Shown here: one piece after another, positions 1 to 26,744 of the stretch
Numbering within the stretch: position 1 is the first letter of the stretch
Layout of the letters: each line of letters starts with the position of its first letter
Assembly: GCA_943735955.1 (NCBI GenBank)
Contig: OX030962.1
Coordinates: 3,383,239-3,447,238, forward strand
Reading direction: 5' to 3'
Origin: Piscicola geometra
Taxonomy: Eukaryota; Annelida; Clitellata; Hirudinida; Piscicolidae
Length of the DNA stretch: 64,000 nucleotides
The notes under the pieces: generated by a model
The model's input: the letters and a program-made list of their open reading frames with translations, nothing else
Told to the model about the DNA's origin: nothing
The model's database searches: none
Position numbers and translations under genes: made by a program

Positions 1-378
1 CTTCTCCACATTTAGCAAAAGAAGCTTTTACGCATCTTTCAACGGCTTGAGTGTGACATAAAATCTTTTTTTCAAATGTTTATAAAACTTATTTGATATA
101 TAGTTAAGAGATCTGCATTTGCAAAAAATCTTAGTTATGTATAGATAGTAAAAAAATTTGACAAACCTTAAGATATGATGCTTTTGTATTCGATAATTCT
201 TTCTGCAAATTCTTTTTATGAAACATTAGACAACAAAGGTTGAGGTGTTGGTTCCAGTCAATTAAATGTGTGTAATCTGATCTGCAGACTGAAGATCATT
301 AGATCTCAAATGTAGAGCAGTTCGTTTACCTTGCGGTAATGATAGATGGTTTTGTGGTAACTCAAAGAAAACAAAACT
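1..378. other. AT-rich stretch without recognised gene
   Basis: No open frame with recognisable protein similarity and no RNA gene seen. It lies directly 5' of the LINE remnant and may be older, unrecognisable sequence of the same element. Confidence 0.4.
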
Positions 379-715
379 TCGTCTAGAATTGGCATGGAGT
401 GTTTTTGATGAGATCGGGAAATTTATTGAAGAAGGAACGATAGTCAAACTATACATCACATAAATTCTTCCAATTCTGCTTTATGGCTCGGAAACTTTGT
501 TTCTTTCAAAGAGACGCTAGGAAGCTAGATGCTCATGGTTTTCAGTGTTTTGGATCAATAGGCAGTATCCAGTAGTGAGTAAGAGTAAAAAATGAAACCG
601 TTCATGAAAGAAATAAAAAAAAATCTTTTGCAACATGATCAAGAAGAGAAGGCTGGAGCGGTTTGGTCATGTCTTTCGTCTTCCAAATGGCTCCGACACT
701 AAAGACTCGTTTCTC
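379..715 (+). mobile_element. Decayed LINE fragment, 3' end of reverse transcriptase ORF
   Basis: Three frames together give the usual C-terminal signature of a non-LTR retrotransposon ORF2: an AWSVF block, then ILPILLYGSE near 467-492, a Cys-containing helix (FQCFGSI), and RRLERFGHVFRLP near 645-690, which matches the family motif R-L-R-W-x-G-H-V-x-R-M-P. Frameshifts and a stop separate the blocks, so the copy is dead. The clade is probably RTE/CR1-like. Seen: motifs and breaks. Inferred: clade. Confidence 0.6.
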
Positions 716-1437
716 TCCCAATAAACCAAATTAAAAATTATTCTGTCTCGTTGAAATTTATTTTAGGAACATGAAAAATTCTCACTCATTACGCTTCTTG
801 AATACGAGCCTTCAAGATTCGACGATAACCAAGCTGCCTTATGTAAGAACTTTGATCCATTATAATTGCTAATGAAATATTGTCTAAATGGGAAAAAAAT
901 TTATGTACTTTCAGTCACTCTAGCTCTTAAATTTTTTTACTTCTGTGGCTGTACACTTAAGCCCAAAAAATTCAAGCTAATGATAAACGTTAGAATCAGA
1001 GCAGAAAAATCATGAGACAAAAACAAAATAACTGACAATTAATCAGAAAAAGCATTTTGAAACCGATAATAGTTAAAAAAACGTTTTTTAATATGCTTTC
1101 GACTTATGTATTGAATATTTAAAAAATTTAAACGTAGAACATGCGTTTTTTGTCAATTTTAAACTTTTAAATAGCTAAAAAACGTAATGTGACTAATTTT
1201 ATTTTTTGAATAATCTGTTTTTGAAAAAAACTAAACGGAAGCTTTTGGTTAATAAACTCAGCCTCCCATAACATTTTCTCCCTTGAAATAAGTTTCTGGC
1301 TACGGAAATTTTATGAGAATTTAAAAGATCGAAGCAACTATTTTCAAAACTATTTAATTTAAGATTTTATTTTTAAATCGATTGATCCATTCAAAAGAAA
1401 CTGAATCAAACTCTAATGAAATCTTGAAACTTTACAG
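716..1437. other. Presumed MMP intron; weak candidate upstream exon
   Basis: Mostly A/T-rich. A segment at 767-842 has an acceptor (TTTTAG) before it and a good donor (GTAAGA) after it. One frame contains SLRFLNTSLQDS, loosely like the LTYRILNYTPDL block that opens an MMP catalytic domain. The expected following block (a Trp plus L-x-F) was not found before 1438, so this exon is only a possibility. Confidence 0.25.
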
Positions 1438-4815
<3,378 letters not shown>

Positions 4816-5062
4816 TAAAGCTAGACAAGCCACTCAACATTTTTGTGTTTTAAGATTATCGATAATACTACATTTTAATGCTTCAAATGCGATTGCTTTC
4901 TATTCTATTGAGCTTTGTATTTCCATAGTCAAGTTATTGAATAAGCCTTTAAAAAAGATACTTACAGATTTTTCAGTTGGGCTTGAACCCTCAGTGAAAC
5001 ATATTTAATTCCATCTTTGGAAGCATTTACTGTGACCTTGAAAGCTTGTGCCTACTTTTGAA

Positions 5063-5124
5063 AATAAATCTTTCTTCAGATTTTTCATTACATACTTGAT
5101 GAAAACTTATTACATTTTAATAAA
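5063..5124 (+). terminator. Candidate poly(A) signals of the MMP gene
   Basis: AATAAA occurs at 5063-5068 and 5119-5124, about 250-310 bases after the MMP stop codon. No other gene on this strand lies near. Use in vivo is inferred. Confidence 0.5.
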
Positions 5125-5652
5125 ACTTTACTCTATAGAACTCTGAAAAACTGCTAGTGCTTAGAACCAGTTTATAACAATTAACAAGTTTTCTTATATT
5201 TATTACATCGATTATATCTTATATGGTACAATGTACCATTGGTACATTCATCAAGTTGTTAAGTTGTTCTAAAAGCAGTGAATCAGGAACCTCCACGACA
5301 AAATTCATGAAATCTTCAGTCAGTTTCTTTCAGGTCTTACTGATGGTTGAAAAGTCCCGAAAATCTAAAAAAGATACAGAATGAAAGAAAAAATATTTTT
5401 AAACTGTTAGTAATGGATGGTGATATGAAAACCTTAGCATTAAGAAGAGATGGTCGAAATAAGGAAAATAGTGTGATAAAGTAAATTGAGACGTCTGATG
5501 TTTATGTTGGTGACGAGTAAAAAAAAGTTAGTGCATCTACGACACGTTGAACATCACTACCACGTGACTAGCAGTCTGAAGTCAAAGACGATCCACGCAC
5601 TGGATTGAACAAGCAAACGCCTTTGTTTAAAATGAGATTATATTAAGACTTC
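5125..5652. other. Convergent intergenic region
   Basis: Separates the 3' ends of the MMP (+) and the kinase-like gene (-). No coding or repeat signal recognised. Confidence 0.4.
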
Positions 5653-10218
<4,566 letters not shown>

Positions 10219-10263
10219 TTCAAGAAACCCACTGCATTTACTAGAAAATTGAGTAATAGTCAA

Positions 10264-10684
10264 ACGATAGAAAGATTTATTTCTTCTCTGGCTTTTTATT
10301 TACTTTTAAGATGTTTTAGGATTGTTAAAATAACACCGAAATTTAATCATATTGATTAATTATTTCAAAGTTAAATAAAAATTAACTATTATAATTATAT
10401 TATTTAACTATTATACTCGATAAAATATAGAAAAAACGAATATATTTATTATTATTAAAGTTTAATCTTTAGAGCTAACCTATTTAAAGAGAAAGTTTAG
10501 TAATGTAACCTATAAAATATTTAATTCATTATTTTGATAATTAATAATAGTTATATATTTTATGACATAAAATGTAATTATTTAATACATTTATGAGTTT
10601 CTATTAAAACTAATAGGCCACAATAAGAAAACTAAGTGTTTATTCAGATATAGAGTTTATCCTACCTTTATGAGCGAACTTCCT
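10264..10684. other. Upstream region of the kinase-like gene
   Basis: Strongly A/T-rich, no open frame. It would contain the 5' UTR and promoter of the minus-strand gene, but no specific motif can be defended. Confidence 0.35.
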
Positions 10685-11395
10685 ATGTATCAATTGAATC
10701 TTTTCGTTCTTCTTCTGTTTCTTTATTTTATGGTGTTCCACAGGGCTCAATCCTTGGTCTCTTACTTTTTATTCTTTATACCTCGGAACTACCTAATATT
10801 ATTTCCTCATCTTCCTTGAACAGTCAAATTTATGCTGACGACTCCTTTATTTATACATCTTTCACTGACTCTTCTCTTGACCTTACTGTTAATAAAATAA
10901 CTCTCTGTCTTCAATCTATAATCTCTTGGGCTTAATCTATGTTTCTCAAACTTAATCCGGACAAATTTGAACTCACCTATTTCAATAAAAATCCAAGTCT
11001 TTACTATCTCTTCCTTCTTTAGTTTTGCCTCCCTCCTCCTCACTATCTCTAAACCCTTCATCTTCCATTCGTAGCCTTTGTTTTATTTTCGATTCCAACT
11101 TGTCTTTAGCTCCTCAAATTCCGTCTGTCTCTAAATCTTGTTACTTCCACATTCGTCGTAATAAACAGCTTCTTCCTTTTCTCGATGATCCTACTTTGCA
11201 ACTTCTTGTATCTTTTCTAGTTCTCTCCAGGATTGATTCTTGCAACTCTCTTTACTATGGTGTCCCTAATACTACTTTAGCTCCTCTATATAAAGCCTTT
11301 AATTTTGCTGCTCGTCTTGTTGCTCGTGCTCCTAAGTTTCCTCACATTTCTCCTTATCTTCGTTTGTTACATTGGTTACCTTTGAGATCTAGAGC
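10685..11395 (+). mobile_element. 5'-truncated LINE fragment (CR1/L2-like reverse transcriptase)
   Basis: One frame reads GVPQGSILGLLLFILYTSEL, then IYADDSFIYTS (RT catalytic box), then ISWA-stop-SMFLKLNPDKFE. After a frame change it gives LGVIFDSNLSLAP-like and SRIDSCNSLYYGVPN, then HISPYLRLLHWLPL. This block order is that of CR1/L2-type ORF2. An in-frame stop follows ISWA, so it is not active. The 3' end stops abruptly at 11395, where unrelated G/C-rich sequence begins. Confidence 0.8.
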
Positions 11396-12055
11396 ATGGG
11401 GGGCGGAGCAGGGTGGGCCAGGTGGGCCACAGCCCACCCAATATTTAGAGCTAATGGGCCACAATGTATTTGGCCCACCCAAAAATCAACTGTGATAATC
11501 ATTTGGGAAACTGTTTAAAGTACAACACTATTCGAGGCTCTAACTTATAAAAAAGTGTAAACTATTTTATTAGAAACTTATTTCTTAACTAAACCATCTA
11601 TTTTTTTTACTAATCCTGTAACTAAAAAAAGTATATACCAAAAGTTTGTTAACTACTTGCCCATTACTGATGCTGATGTAGATAATTGTTGCTATGGACG
11701 ATGGGCGGAGATTAAATAATTAAGTTTTAATAAAAATGTTTTTTGGATTATTAGTCTTTTTTCCGATTGACCGAAAGAAACTATGTGAGCTGCCACAACA
11801 AGAAAGAAATAAGTCACACCAGTAACGATTTCAGTTTTTCTAAGGGCCTCTTTTGCACCTCCGAAAGCACCTTCAAAACCAGTGCCAAGAAATTTCAGGA
11901 AGATGATGATGATTATGATGATTTTGTGGAGATGATGATGATGCAGTGGTAGGAATGATGGCTGTGTGGTGGAGGTGATAGTGTTGTGATGTGGTTGAGG
12001 TTAAATGTGAATGGTGGTTAAATGAATTATTAAATTTATTCAATTATTAACAATA
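11396..12055. other. Possible truncated DNA-transposon end, then GAT-rich spacer
   Basis: It starts with a G/C-rich stretch (GGGGGGCGGAGCAGGGTG) followed by inverted GGGCCACAGCCCACCC pieces, resembling the outer ends of some hAT-like elements. No matching inverted end was found. GATGATGAT runs appear at 11899-11945. No gene seen. Confidence 0.35.
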
Positions 12056-12940
12056 ACGACGAGCATTATTCAAGTGGCGTATGATGTATGGTGTTGCAGC
12101 AGTTAGTCGGTCAGCTAAGGAGAGAAAGAAGTTAGAGGTTTTGCAGACTAAGTTTGGGAGATGGATATGGGGGGTAGAGACTAGCGTAAGAAATGTCGTA
12201 GTACATGGTAAAACAGCCTGGAGTACATTCTGGGAAAGAGAGGCTAAGGTTATGACAGACTTTGTCATTAGGACATTAGAGAGGAAAGATATTGTAGGAA
12301 GAGTAGGTAGAGCATGTGTAGAGGAGATAGGTAAAAAATCTAAATGGTGGAGAAGTGTAGCCAACTAAGGAAAAAAATAGGATGTGGAGGTTATAAGCAG
12401 AATGGTACGTGTAGGGAAAGATGCACGAGCAGGAGTGTTCATGATGGGCGTCTCAGGAAGAAAGGTCGGAGGGATGGCTGGAAGGGAACTAGTGAAGAGA
12501 ATCCAACAAAAGGGAAAGGAGGAATGGGGGAATAAGATACAGGAAAGTGAAAGACTGAAAAAATACCGTGAGGAGAAGTCAGAAAGCAGGAAGTTAGAAA
12601 AATATGTAGATGGTTCAGATGGAGCGAAAGTTAGGATGATGTGTAGGAGGGATAGCTTGACGGTAAGGAATAATGAAATTGTGCGCTGGAAGTATGAGAA
12701 GGAGGATAGGAAGTGTGTTTGTTGAGAGGAAGAGAATGAGAGGCACGTTTTGCTGGAGTGTGGGTTGTATGAAGAGTGGAGAGAAGAATGGCTGACGGTT
12801 TGGAGAAGGGAGCGTGGAGAACAGGACCCGATGGAAGGGGTCCTTGGATACCAGGAGAAGGATCGGAGGATGGAAGAAGTGGTGCTGAAAAGTGTGGGTG
12901 CGATCTGGAGACAGAGGGAAAAGAGAGAAAGGGGGAGATG
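12056..12940 (+). mobile_element. LINE fragment, C-terminal part of ORF2
   Basis: A single frame interrupted by stops (near 12366 and at 12723) gives the thumb region LMYGVAAVSRSAKERKKLEV, then RWIWGV, then a basic region, then RNNEIVRWKYEK, and a terminal zinc-binding stretch of the C-x2-C...H-x4-C type (CVC...ERHVLLECGLYEEW). This is the usual end of several LINE ORF2 proteins. It is a different copy and probably a different family from the one at 10685-11395. Confidence 0.7.
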
Positions 12941-13029
12941 AAGAAAAATATATAGAGTGTCGAGACAAAGGCACTTTAAAGACTAATACTAATAATATAC
13001 AAAAAAATTGTTCTTTACAAATAAGCTCT

Positions 13030-13335
13030 CGAGTGTATTGTATTTTTTTGTATTTTATTTGGCTGTATTGTATTTCATTGTATTGTATTTTATTGTATTT
13101 TATTGTATTTTATTGTATTTTATTGTATTTTATTGTATTTTATTGTATTTTATTGTATTTTATTGTATTTTATTGTATTTTATTGTATTTTATTGTATTG
13201 TATTGTATTGTATTGTATTGTATTTTATTGTATTGTATTTTATTTTATTTCATTTTATTGTATTTTATTTTATTGTATTGTATCTCATTGTATTTTATTT
13301 TATTGTATTGTATTTCATTGTGTTTTATTTAAAAT
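13030..13335. repeat. (TATTT/TATTG)n pentanucleotide microsatellite
   Basis: About 300 bases of TATTG and TATTT units, mostly alternating as TATTGTATTT. Open frames through it (Tyr/Cys/Ile/Leu/Phe only) are an artefact of a 5-base repeat lacking stops. Confidence 0.97.
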
Positions 13336-15476
13336 ATCCCTCACAAAATAGTATTCTCAAAATCGTTTATTCAACCAACACCAATATTTTTTTCATCAAC
13401 CACTTTCCAATTTCCACCACTCCACAATGCACTCATTTTGCACTTAACAACCCCAATACAATGCTTCCTTAAAAATGAGCCACCTAGCCATTAATATCTA
13501 TCAATAACCCATATATCAATACTTCATCAGAGAAAGATTTATGTAAAATACATATTTGTGCTGTTTATATGTATAGATAAATTAATAAAATGTACGTGCG
13601 TGAATATTGGTGAATGAGCAAATAAATCGACTCATGAAAGTACAACTTGATGGATGAATTTAAAGATTCGTTGATTAATAACTAGACAAATTAATAAAAC
13701 AAATTTTAATTTATTATAATTTGTATTGATAAGCTATACACAGAATATCTCTCACCAATCAACGTCTTAGAACCTAAATAATCTTCAAATTCGAAAATAT
13801 TTCCAAAAACCTCTTTGAGCCTTCTGTATATCATGATGCCATGGTAAGTAGTTACGCTCGAAATTCACCAGTGGGACGTTCCTTTCTTAGGGCAGAATGC
13901 CATATTTCACAAAATAAACGGTCCAAATATTAAAATAGAGATATAATTTTTTATATATAAATATTGATATTTTACCTAATGGGATCATAGCACTGTTTGT
14001 GCCTAATGCTTCCAATTGGGATCATTATTTTATAAGTGGTTAAAATAGACTCAGAATGAATATTTTTGCCAGCGTGTTTGTATGGTTCTATTGAGAAAGC
14101 AGAATCAATAGAAACACTGTGGCATTGCCACTAATGATTTGGGCCTTACGGTTTGAGGTCTATTTTTAACTTACTTTATTCAAAATCTACTTTAAGAGAT
14201 ATATCCTCAAAAGGTTGACTTTTATTTTGCTTTGAGCAAGCCTGCTTCAGTCATTTCAAACATCAGCTGGTCTTCAAGTCTATTTTGGATGAGAGACAAA
14301 ATGAAACAAAAGATTTTTACTCAATTTATTCAAAATATATTTTCATTACGATATGTTTTTAAGGTCTAATTTGTCCAAGGTATATTAAAAAAAAGTATAT
14401 TTGTTCATTTACTAATATTGTAAATTATAGTGTTCAAGCTCTAGTGTTTTAAATATTATTTTTAATATTCATAATATTTCTTTCAAAGGCTGAATTAAAT
14501 TTTGTTGACGTGACGGTGACATTCCAAGACATTGCCCCACATATCACAACAATGCCGATCTTCTCATGTCGAGGAAGACAGATGCGTTTTCAAATGTATT
14601 TTCAAAAGCATCAAACAATCCCATCTGGCAAAAGTTTTACTTTCTATTTTAAAAAATAATATAAATATATACCAAGCAAGAATATTTCAGATTTATTTCA
14701 ATTTGAAACACAGTGGGAAAGTCGTCTTGAGTTTTTAGCAGAGTTGCCAAGGTTGAATCAGTGTTGCTAGTTATTTCGTTGGATTACTCGGTTATAGATA
14801 AACTGCATAAAGAAGAAAGCAGAAAAGTGCAGAGTGCAAATGTGTAAAATGCATAATTACTTAGCAGAATGTCAGTTTATACTTTTTTTTACAGAAAAAA
14901 CGTCAATTTATAATTTAATTTTGTTCGATATCTTTAAAAGTAATTTTTCGGATTAGAATATAAATCAGATAAAGTGGCATTTTTTCTAAAAATAAAATAT
15001 AAAATCCTAACCCTAAATTTATGTTTTTTTAAACAAAAAAAAAGTATAAACTGACATTCTGCAAAATTCTGCAATTTTCTGTTTTCTTCCTTATGCAGTT
15101 CACCTACAACCGGATTACTCCTTTAACGTGGCTTAAAATATAATTTGACTTTGGCATGTAAAAAACTAACTCCAATTTATTTAGATTTATTTGAATTTTA
15201 TAAAAATCATAAAATTTCTTTAAAGTTTATTAAAATTAATTATGAAACGGTTAATCAGTTGATCCATGAATAAAATTAAAATTTATACAGTTATTAATTA
15301 GTTTAAATTAAATATGAAGCTAAATAAATAGGAATGTCAGTTTTATTTTTGAAATCAGATCAATTTAGGTTATTGCTTTTGTGATGGCCAATTCATCTTG
15401 AGAACGCTTAAAAATGGCCAGATTATATTTTTAAGTTTGCACTGAGTAACGTCCATAAATCACACTATCCCTGAGT
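13336..15476. other. AT-rich non-coding stretch
   Basis: No convincing coding frame, RNA gene or structured repeat recognised on either strand. Confidence 0.4.
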
Positions 15477-15895
15477 TATTGATGTTGTCTGCATTGTTGT
15501 TTTCATTGTTGTTACTGTTGTTTTTGGTGCTGTTGTTTATGGTCTCAAGATTTTTCTTGTTGTTTTTTCTGTTTTTGTTTTGTTATCAGTGGGGGTAGTG
15601 TTGTTTTTAGAGACGATGATATCATTTTGTTGATTTTGTGGATGTTGTTGTTAGTTGTTTTAATAGCAGTGTTCCTTTTAATTTTGCTTTTGATATTACG
15701 ATTTAATAATAGTTTTGTACTTTATACCAAGTCAATACCACTAACGCCATTACCAACAACACCCTCACCAACAAAACCATCAACAACACCATCAACAACA
15801 CAACAAAAACTTTATCAACAACACAATAACAAAAAAATCATCATCAAAAATACCCTTATCAACAATAACATCATCAACAATAAACGGAAAACATA
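15477..15895. repeat. GTT-rich arm followed by AAC-rich arm (imperfect inverted repeat)
   Basis: 15477-15700 is rich in GTTGTT and TTGTTTTTG; 15730-15870 is rich in CAACAACACCATCAACAAC. The two arms are roughly complementary and could fold into a long imperfect hairpin. No protein similarity in the short frames here. Confidence 0.5.
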
Positions 15896-16867
15896 AACGC
15901 ACCTTTTCTGGATCAATTAAAACCTATCATACCTCCCACATTTTGACTTCAACAGCATCCTCACTCACATTTTTCAATCACTACACATGTGGCCAAAAAG
16001 TATGGTCACAACATTAACAATAATAATAATAATAATTGTTAAAATTCCTCTTCACTAAATCTTTATAATTTATGAGTGTTTTTTTATATTTATGAAGCAT
16101 AATTATAATAATAACTTCATTTTCCAATTTAAGAATTTATTAATATTGATTAAATACATATTAAAAAAGCCAAATTAATCATTTGGAGAAAAAAATACAA
16201 CTAACCTCTTTCAAATCGTCCAGCAATACCACCAATGAACGAGCTGTTAGTCGACGAGATAGAAAATTAATGAGTTGATGCGTGTCATTTTTAGTTTGAT
16301 TTAAAGCCATCCCAAAACACAATAGCCTTCAGGACTCTTAGATTAAATTGATTGCAAGCGGTTCGAACATACCTCCGACTTGGTTGTTCACAAAGCATGC
16401 GCAGTATTTTTCTTTGCGTTGAGACTTCATAACTATTTATTGTGCTTATAACAAGAATAAAAGATATAAAATACTTTTCAATATATTTTTGAAATCCTTA
16501 CATAAACCACGTAGCAGACGAGAGAACACCACAACACAAACAACATTAGCACCTTCACAAAGCCATTTCACAAAGGCTGAAACGAATGCAACTTAATGCA
16601 TCGATAAACCTTTCGCTGCGCGCTTCCCCCTCTAACTGAGCAGCCATCATATAAAGTTTCTGTTTTTCAGGTCTACCAACCAACCAGCCATTCAACAACT
16701 CTTTTTACTCTTAATTTTTTCCCCAACCAGCCAATCAATCATCGAACTCGAAAACGATTTTTCGAAATATTTTCACATTCTTTTTGAATTGAAATACCAG
16801 ACTAACATCTTCGATGGAAAGCCATCGCTGCATCCTAAACCACCTCCACCACTCTCACTCTCGGCTT
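15896..16867. other. Non-coding spacer
   Basis: No gene or clear repeat seen. Confidence 0.35.
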
Positions 16868-16995
16868 GACCAGTGGTTAGTGCTCATAAGTTCGTGTGGA
16901 ACTGATGCCCTAGTAGCCCATAGATCCGAATGAAAATGTACAGCCTAAGTAGTCTTGAAGCCTATTCGGACTAAACGCCAGTTCAATAATGCTCA
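16868..16995 (+). mobile_element. SINE copy, family B (1 of 2)
   Basis: Starts with a tRNA-like box (CCAGTGGTTAGTGCTCAT) and shares TGCCCTAGTAGCCCATAG (16906-16923) and a GAAGCCTATTCG block with the copy at 60550-60695. Its tail runs into a CATCATT/CCAC-rich simple sequence to about 17180. Confidence 0.6.
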
Positions 16996-17517
16996 TCATT
17001 CTTATCATTACTTCTACCACTCTTACCTCCTTCAAAACTTTCACCACCTTCCACACCATTACCACTTTCAACACCCTCCCCAACTTCACCATCTCTATAA
17101 CTCTCGCTGCTCCCACCACCCATCAAAAAGCTTTCCCACCCCATCCATCACATCCACCACATTACCGTAACCACACACTTCAATCCTTTCACGCTGTATG
17201 TTGATAAGGCACGCTAAAAGAGTCCTTTTAACTAGTAAGTCATTACTTCTCACGCACGTACAAGTACACATACATACATATCTTTGATGCTTTATTTCTC
17301 ATATACAACTATATATATATCGACAGACTCATTCAATGAAAAGTTTATAAAATCAAGGCTTAAAAGTGGAAGAGTTAATGTTCGAGTGTTGACTGGGTTG
17401 TAAGACTCGTGGTTAGAAGCTCAAACTGGTATTTCTAAATGTTTGATATTTTAATTAAATAAAAACAATAATTAAATAAAACGATTAGAAAAACATAGGA
17501 AATATTGTGGTTAAATG

Positions 17518-17655
17518 GTAATAAATAAATAAAAATGATAATAAATAAATAAAAATGATAATAAATAAATAAAAATGATAATAAATAAATAATAATGATA
17601 AAAAAAAAATAATAATAATAATTTCGTTCTTATATAGCGCCTGGGCACGCAACTG
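17518..17655 (-). repeat. 20-bp tandem ATAATAAATAAATAAAAATG repeat joined to a SINE-A tail
   Basis: Four copies of a 20-base unit at 17518-17600 are followed by GCGCCTGGGCACGCAACTGA (17637-17656). That block also ends the SINE-A copies at 37820-37994 and 42904-43110. The tandem A/T repeat is therefore best read as the expanded 3' tail of a truncated minus-strand SINE. Confidence 0.6.
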
Positions 17656-17659
17656 AAAT

Positions 17660-19655
17660 ACGTAAATCTCAGTCGAATCGTGTTCAGTTGTGAAAAAAAG
17701 AATTAAAAATAATTTAATTTCAAGTGTTATTTGGATGGGTGTCCCCGAAAACACTGAAAGCTTGGAAAGTCTGATGAGAGGTTCCGTGATATTGGATCTG
17801 CAACCATTAATTGTTTCAAAGTTAGTATGAAAGACATTAACCAATTAGTTTTTCAATTATGTTCATTTGATTATAATTATTTTTTTTTATCTGGTGTTGC
17901 TGCTAGTGTAGTGAATTTTTTAGAAAATTTAGCCTGGTTTTAGCCTTTATTTAGCCATTATTTAGCCTTTAATACTAAATCTTAATTTATTTTTGTATTT
18001 CAGACACGACACTTTTTCACAATCACCACACACACCTTTCATAGGCAAAATTTAAAGATTTTAACAATTTTTCCAAAAAAAGAGCAACAGAGGTACTAAC
18101 AATTTTCTTGTAACGGATTGTGGGGTTCATATATTTTCGTTATTTAGCTGAAAAGTGCGGTTTACCGATTAAAAGAGGAGGACCTTTGAATACCTTAAAA
18201 AGAAAATAGAATTAATTCAGTACGTTATTTGCATAGAGTCTCAATTGGTGTCATTTAGTGTTGTGAATAGTTAATATCAAGGACGGTGATGTGCGGCAAA
18301 TCTGCGGGGGGTTCTAGCCAGCATAGGCGGCGATCTTAAAGTTGAAGAAAAAACATTCGAAACTTTTATTTTGATACGAGTATTTAGGTATGCAAAGAAT
18401 AGTTTGTTTTAAACAGCTAACACTAAAACTACGCATACTCACTGGATACGCCCATGGGTCCACATTGAAGTGATCACCGCCCATGGTTTAAATACATGCA
18501 GTCTCCTGTCACATTAGACGTGATGCCTCACTTGTGGCACACTGTCTGCATGAAAAAATTCCGAGCTCTTCGAAATTTAAATCATTTATGAGTCACGACT
18601 AAGGACACCAATTGTTCTTTAACGATCTGACTACACCATCTCTATGCCGTCATTTTGTAATGTTTGCAACTTTCAAGACTGCATTCTTAAAGCTTTGAGA
18701 ATACTGCTCGGCACCATTCAAAGAATGAAAATTAAGATTTTGAAGATGTGGGTTTTAAATCGTTCAGTAGTGAAATTGTTGCAATTTTTGCTCTAAAGTA
18801 ATATTTTCTGTTAGAAATGTTATCTTCCCTTTCATATTTAAAAGCTCGGATAGAATTGTGAACGGTATTTTGTGGTGTATTCCTTCATGAGAGTTAATAC
18901 TTCCTGCTGTATCCATTTAAAATGATTACCTCTCATACTAACACCTTGCAACCCCTTTTCAAATCAACGTAAAAATATACTTCAGTTCAATGGTTACAAT
19001 AGAGAGATTATTTTCATTTTCATTTTGGACAATTAGGCCTAACTGCTTGATAAGATAAGTCTCATTACGAGGCAATGATGCTAAGTGGCTGTTTGGTTCT
19101 AGCTTATTGAATATTATCACTAAAAATTATATAATTATGCTATAATCATGCAATAATTGTGCGATAATCATATCATAACCATGCAGTAATCATGCTACAA
19201 CCATGCTGTAGTCATGATAACAATGATAGTAACATTTCTATAATTGAATGACTGAAAATACATTCATTATTATTGACAGAATCGATGTGATAATCTTGCT
19301 TAAGTTGATGCGCATGAGGCTGCAAGGTTTGAATTAGAGCCTTATAATAAGTGAGCATCTCAGACGTTTATGGGAATATTCATTTAATCTCATAATAAAT
19401 AAGAATAAATAAATATTTAAACAATTAATGATGAAAGTATTAATAGGTAAAAAAAATTAATTAATTATTGATCGACTTTGAATATTATTCTTATTTTTAC
19501 TCATATTTTATTGTAGTTCTTTTGTATTTCGTTATAGTTTTTGCAAGTGAACTTGCAGTAGAAATGCTAGCTCCAAAGTTTAAAGGGGTGGCAGACCTTT
19601 CGTGTGCATTGCCGTCGATAAAATGCGTGGTGGTGGTGTTGGTGCTGTGGGCAGT
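17660..19655. other. Gene-free spacer
   Basis: No coding gene recognised. A short GGCGGCGATCT motif at about 18326-18340 recurs near 58650 and may mark a degraded transposon end. Confidence 0.35.
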
Positions 19656-20245
19656 AATGATGATGATGATGATGATGATGATGATTATGATGATGATTAT
19701 GATGATGATTATGATGATGATTATGATGATGATGATGATTATGATGATGATTATGATGATGATTATGATGATGATTATGATGATGATTATGATGATGATG
19801 ATTATGATGATGATGATTATGATGATGATGATTATGATGATGATGATTATGATGATGATGATTATGATGATGATGATTATGATGATAATGATAATGATGA
19901 TGATGATTATGATGATGATTATGATGATGATGATTATGATGATGATAATTATGATGATGATGATTATAATGATGATGATTATGATGATGATGATTATGAT
20001 GATGATGATTATGATGATGATGATTATGATGATGATGATTATGATGATTATGATGATGATGATAATGATGATGATGCTTATGATGATGGTGCTTATGGTG
20101 ATGGTGCTTATGATGATGATGATTATGATGATTATGATGATGATGCTTATGATGATGGTGCTTATGATGATGGTGCTTATGATGATGATGATGAGAATGA
20201 TCATGATGAGGATGATGATGATGACAAAGACGATGATGATGAGTG
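19656..20245. repeat. (GAT)n/(GATTAT) compound microsatellite
   Basis: About 590 bases of GATGATGATTAT-type units with interspersed GCTTATGATGATGGT units at the 3' end. It is open in several frames only because the repeat lacks stops. It lies about 600 bases upstream of the Hox start codon. Confidence 0.95.
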
Positions 20246-20433
20246 ATTGTAATTTTTTCGACTACTCTCATTTCAGTATTGGAGTGGTTAAAGGATGAAA
20301 AGAAGATTGATTGTGAAGAATTATGATTATGAAAAAGATGGAAATGAAAGAAGAATAAGTTGAGATGATAATGATACTCTTAGAACATCCCCTGCCACGC
20401 TTCAACAAGTCTGAAAAGCAGTTAATGGTGAAA

Positions 20434-20510
20434 CCAATCAGATTCAAAAAGGAAAGTCCATCTCATTGGCTGCTTGAAAATCCATAAAAGTTATTAGTAT
20501 TCTTCATTGG
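20434..20510 (+). promoter_or_regulatory. Cluster of three CCAAT boxes upstream of the Hox gene
   Basis: CCAAT at 20434-20438 and inverted ATTGG at 20465-20469 and 20506-20510, about 340-415 bases before the start codon, with a TCCATAAAAG element (20481-20490) between them. CCAAT boxes are typical NF-Y sites in animal promoters. No clear TATA box can be singled out. Promoter assignment is inference. Confidence 0.4.
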
Positions 20511-20849
20511 TTAAAAATCCCGTTCGCTCCACCCACATAGAACCCTTTCGTTTGAGATATCCTAGCCGTTTTTTGTTTTGCTCTCTTGACTTCAAAATAT
20601 TTTTTTCTTATTTCTATTTTTATACTTTTTTCATTGTTTGAAAATTTGTAATACATATAATTTTCTTAAAAAAATGTTTTTCTTCATTTCTATGAGTCAC
20701 TTTGCAAATTTTAAATGGTAACACATAAAAAAGTATTCTCAAAGACTAAAAAAGATAAATAAAAAAATCAATTTCTTTGGACATAAAATTTAACCATCAT
20801 TCAAACTACCATTTTAACCAGCAGCAGAGCCATAAAAACGAATTAAAAA

Positions 20850-26744
<5,895 letters not shown>

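Noticed and set aside
767..842. Definite MMP prodomain/catalytic junction exon
   Set aside because: Splice signals fit, but the following conserved Trp block is missing; kept only as a weak possibility.
12892..13472. Long Tyr/Cys/Ile/Phe-rich open frames
   Set aside because: They are the stop-free translation of a TATTG/TATTT repeat in several frames at once; no start context, no other exons.
17485..17844. 119-residue minus-strand frame with Tyr/Phe/Ile tail
   Set aside because: Half of it is the 20-bp AT tandem repeat and a SINE tail.
19468..20298. Frames of 214-276 residues rich in Met/Ile, Asp/Tyr or His/Asn
   Set aside because: All arise from one GAT-type microsatellite read in different frames and strands; no conserved segment.
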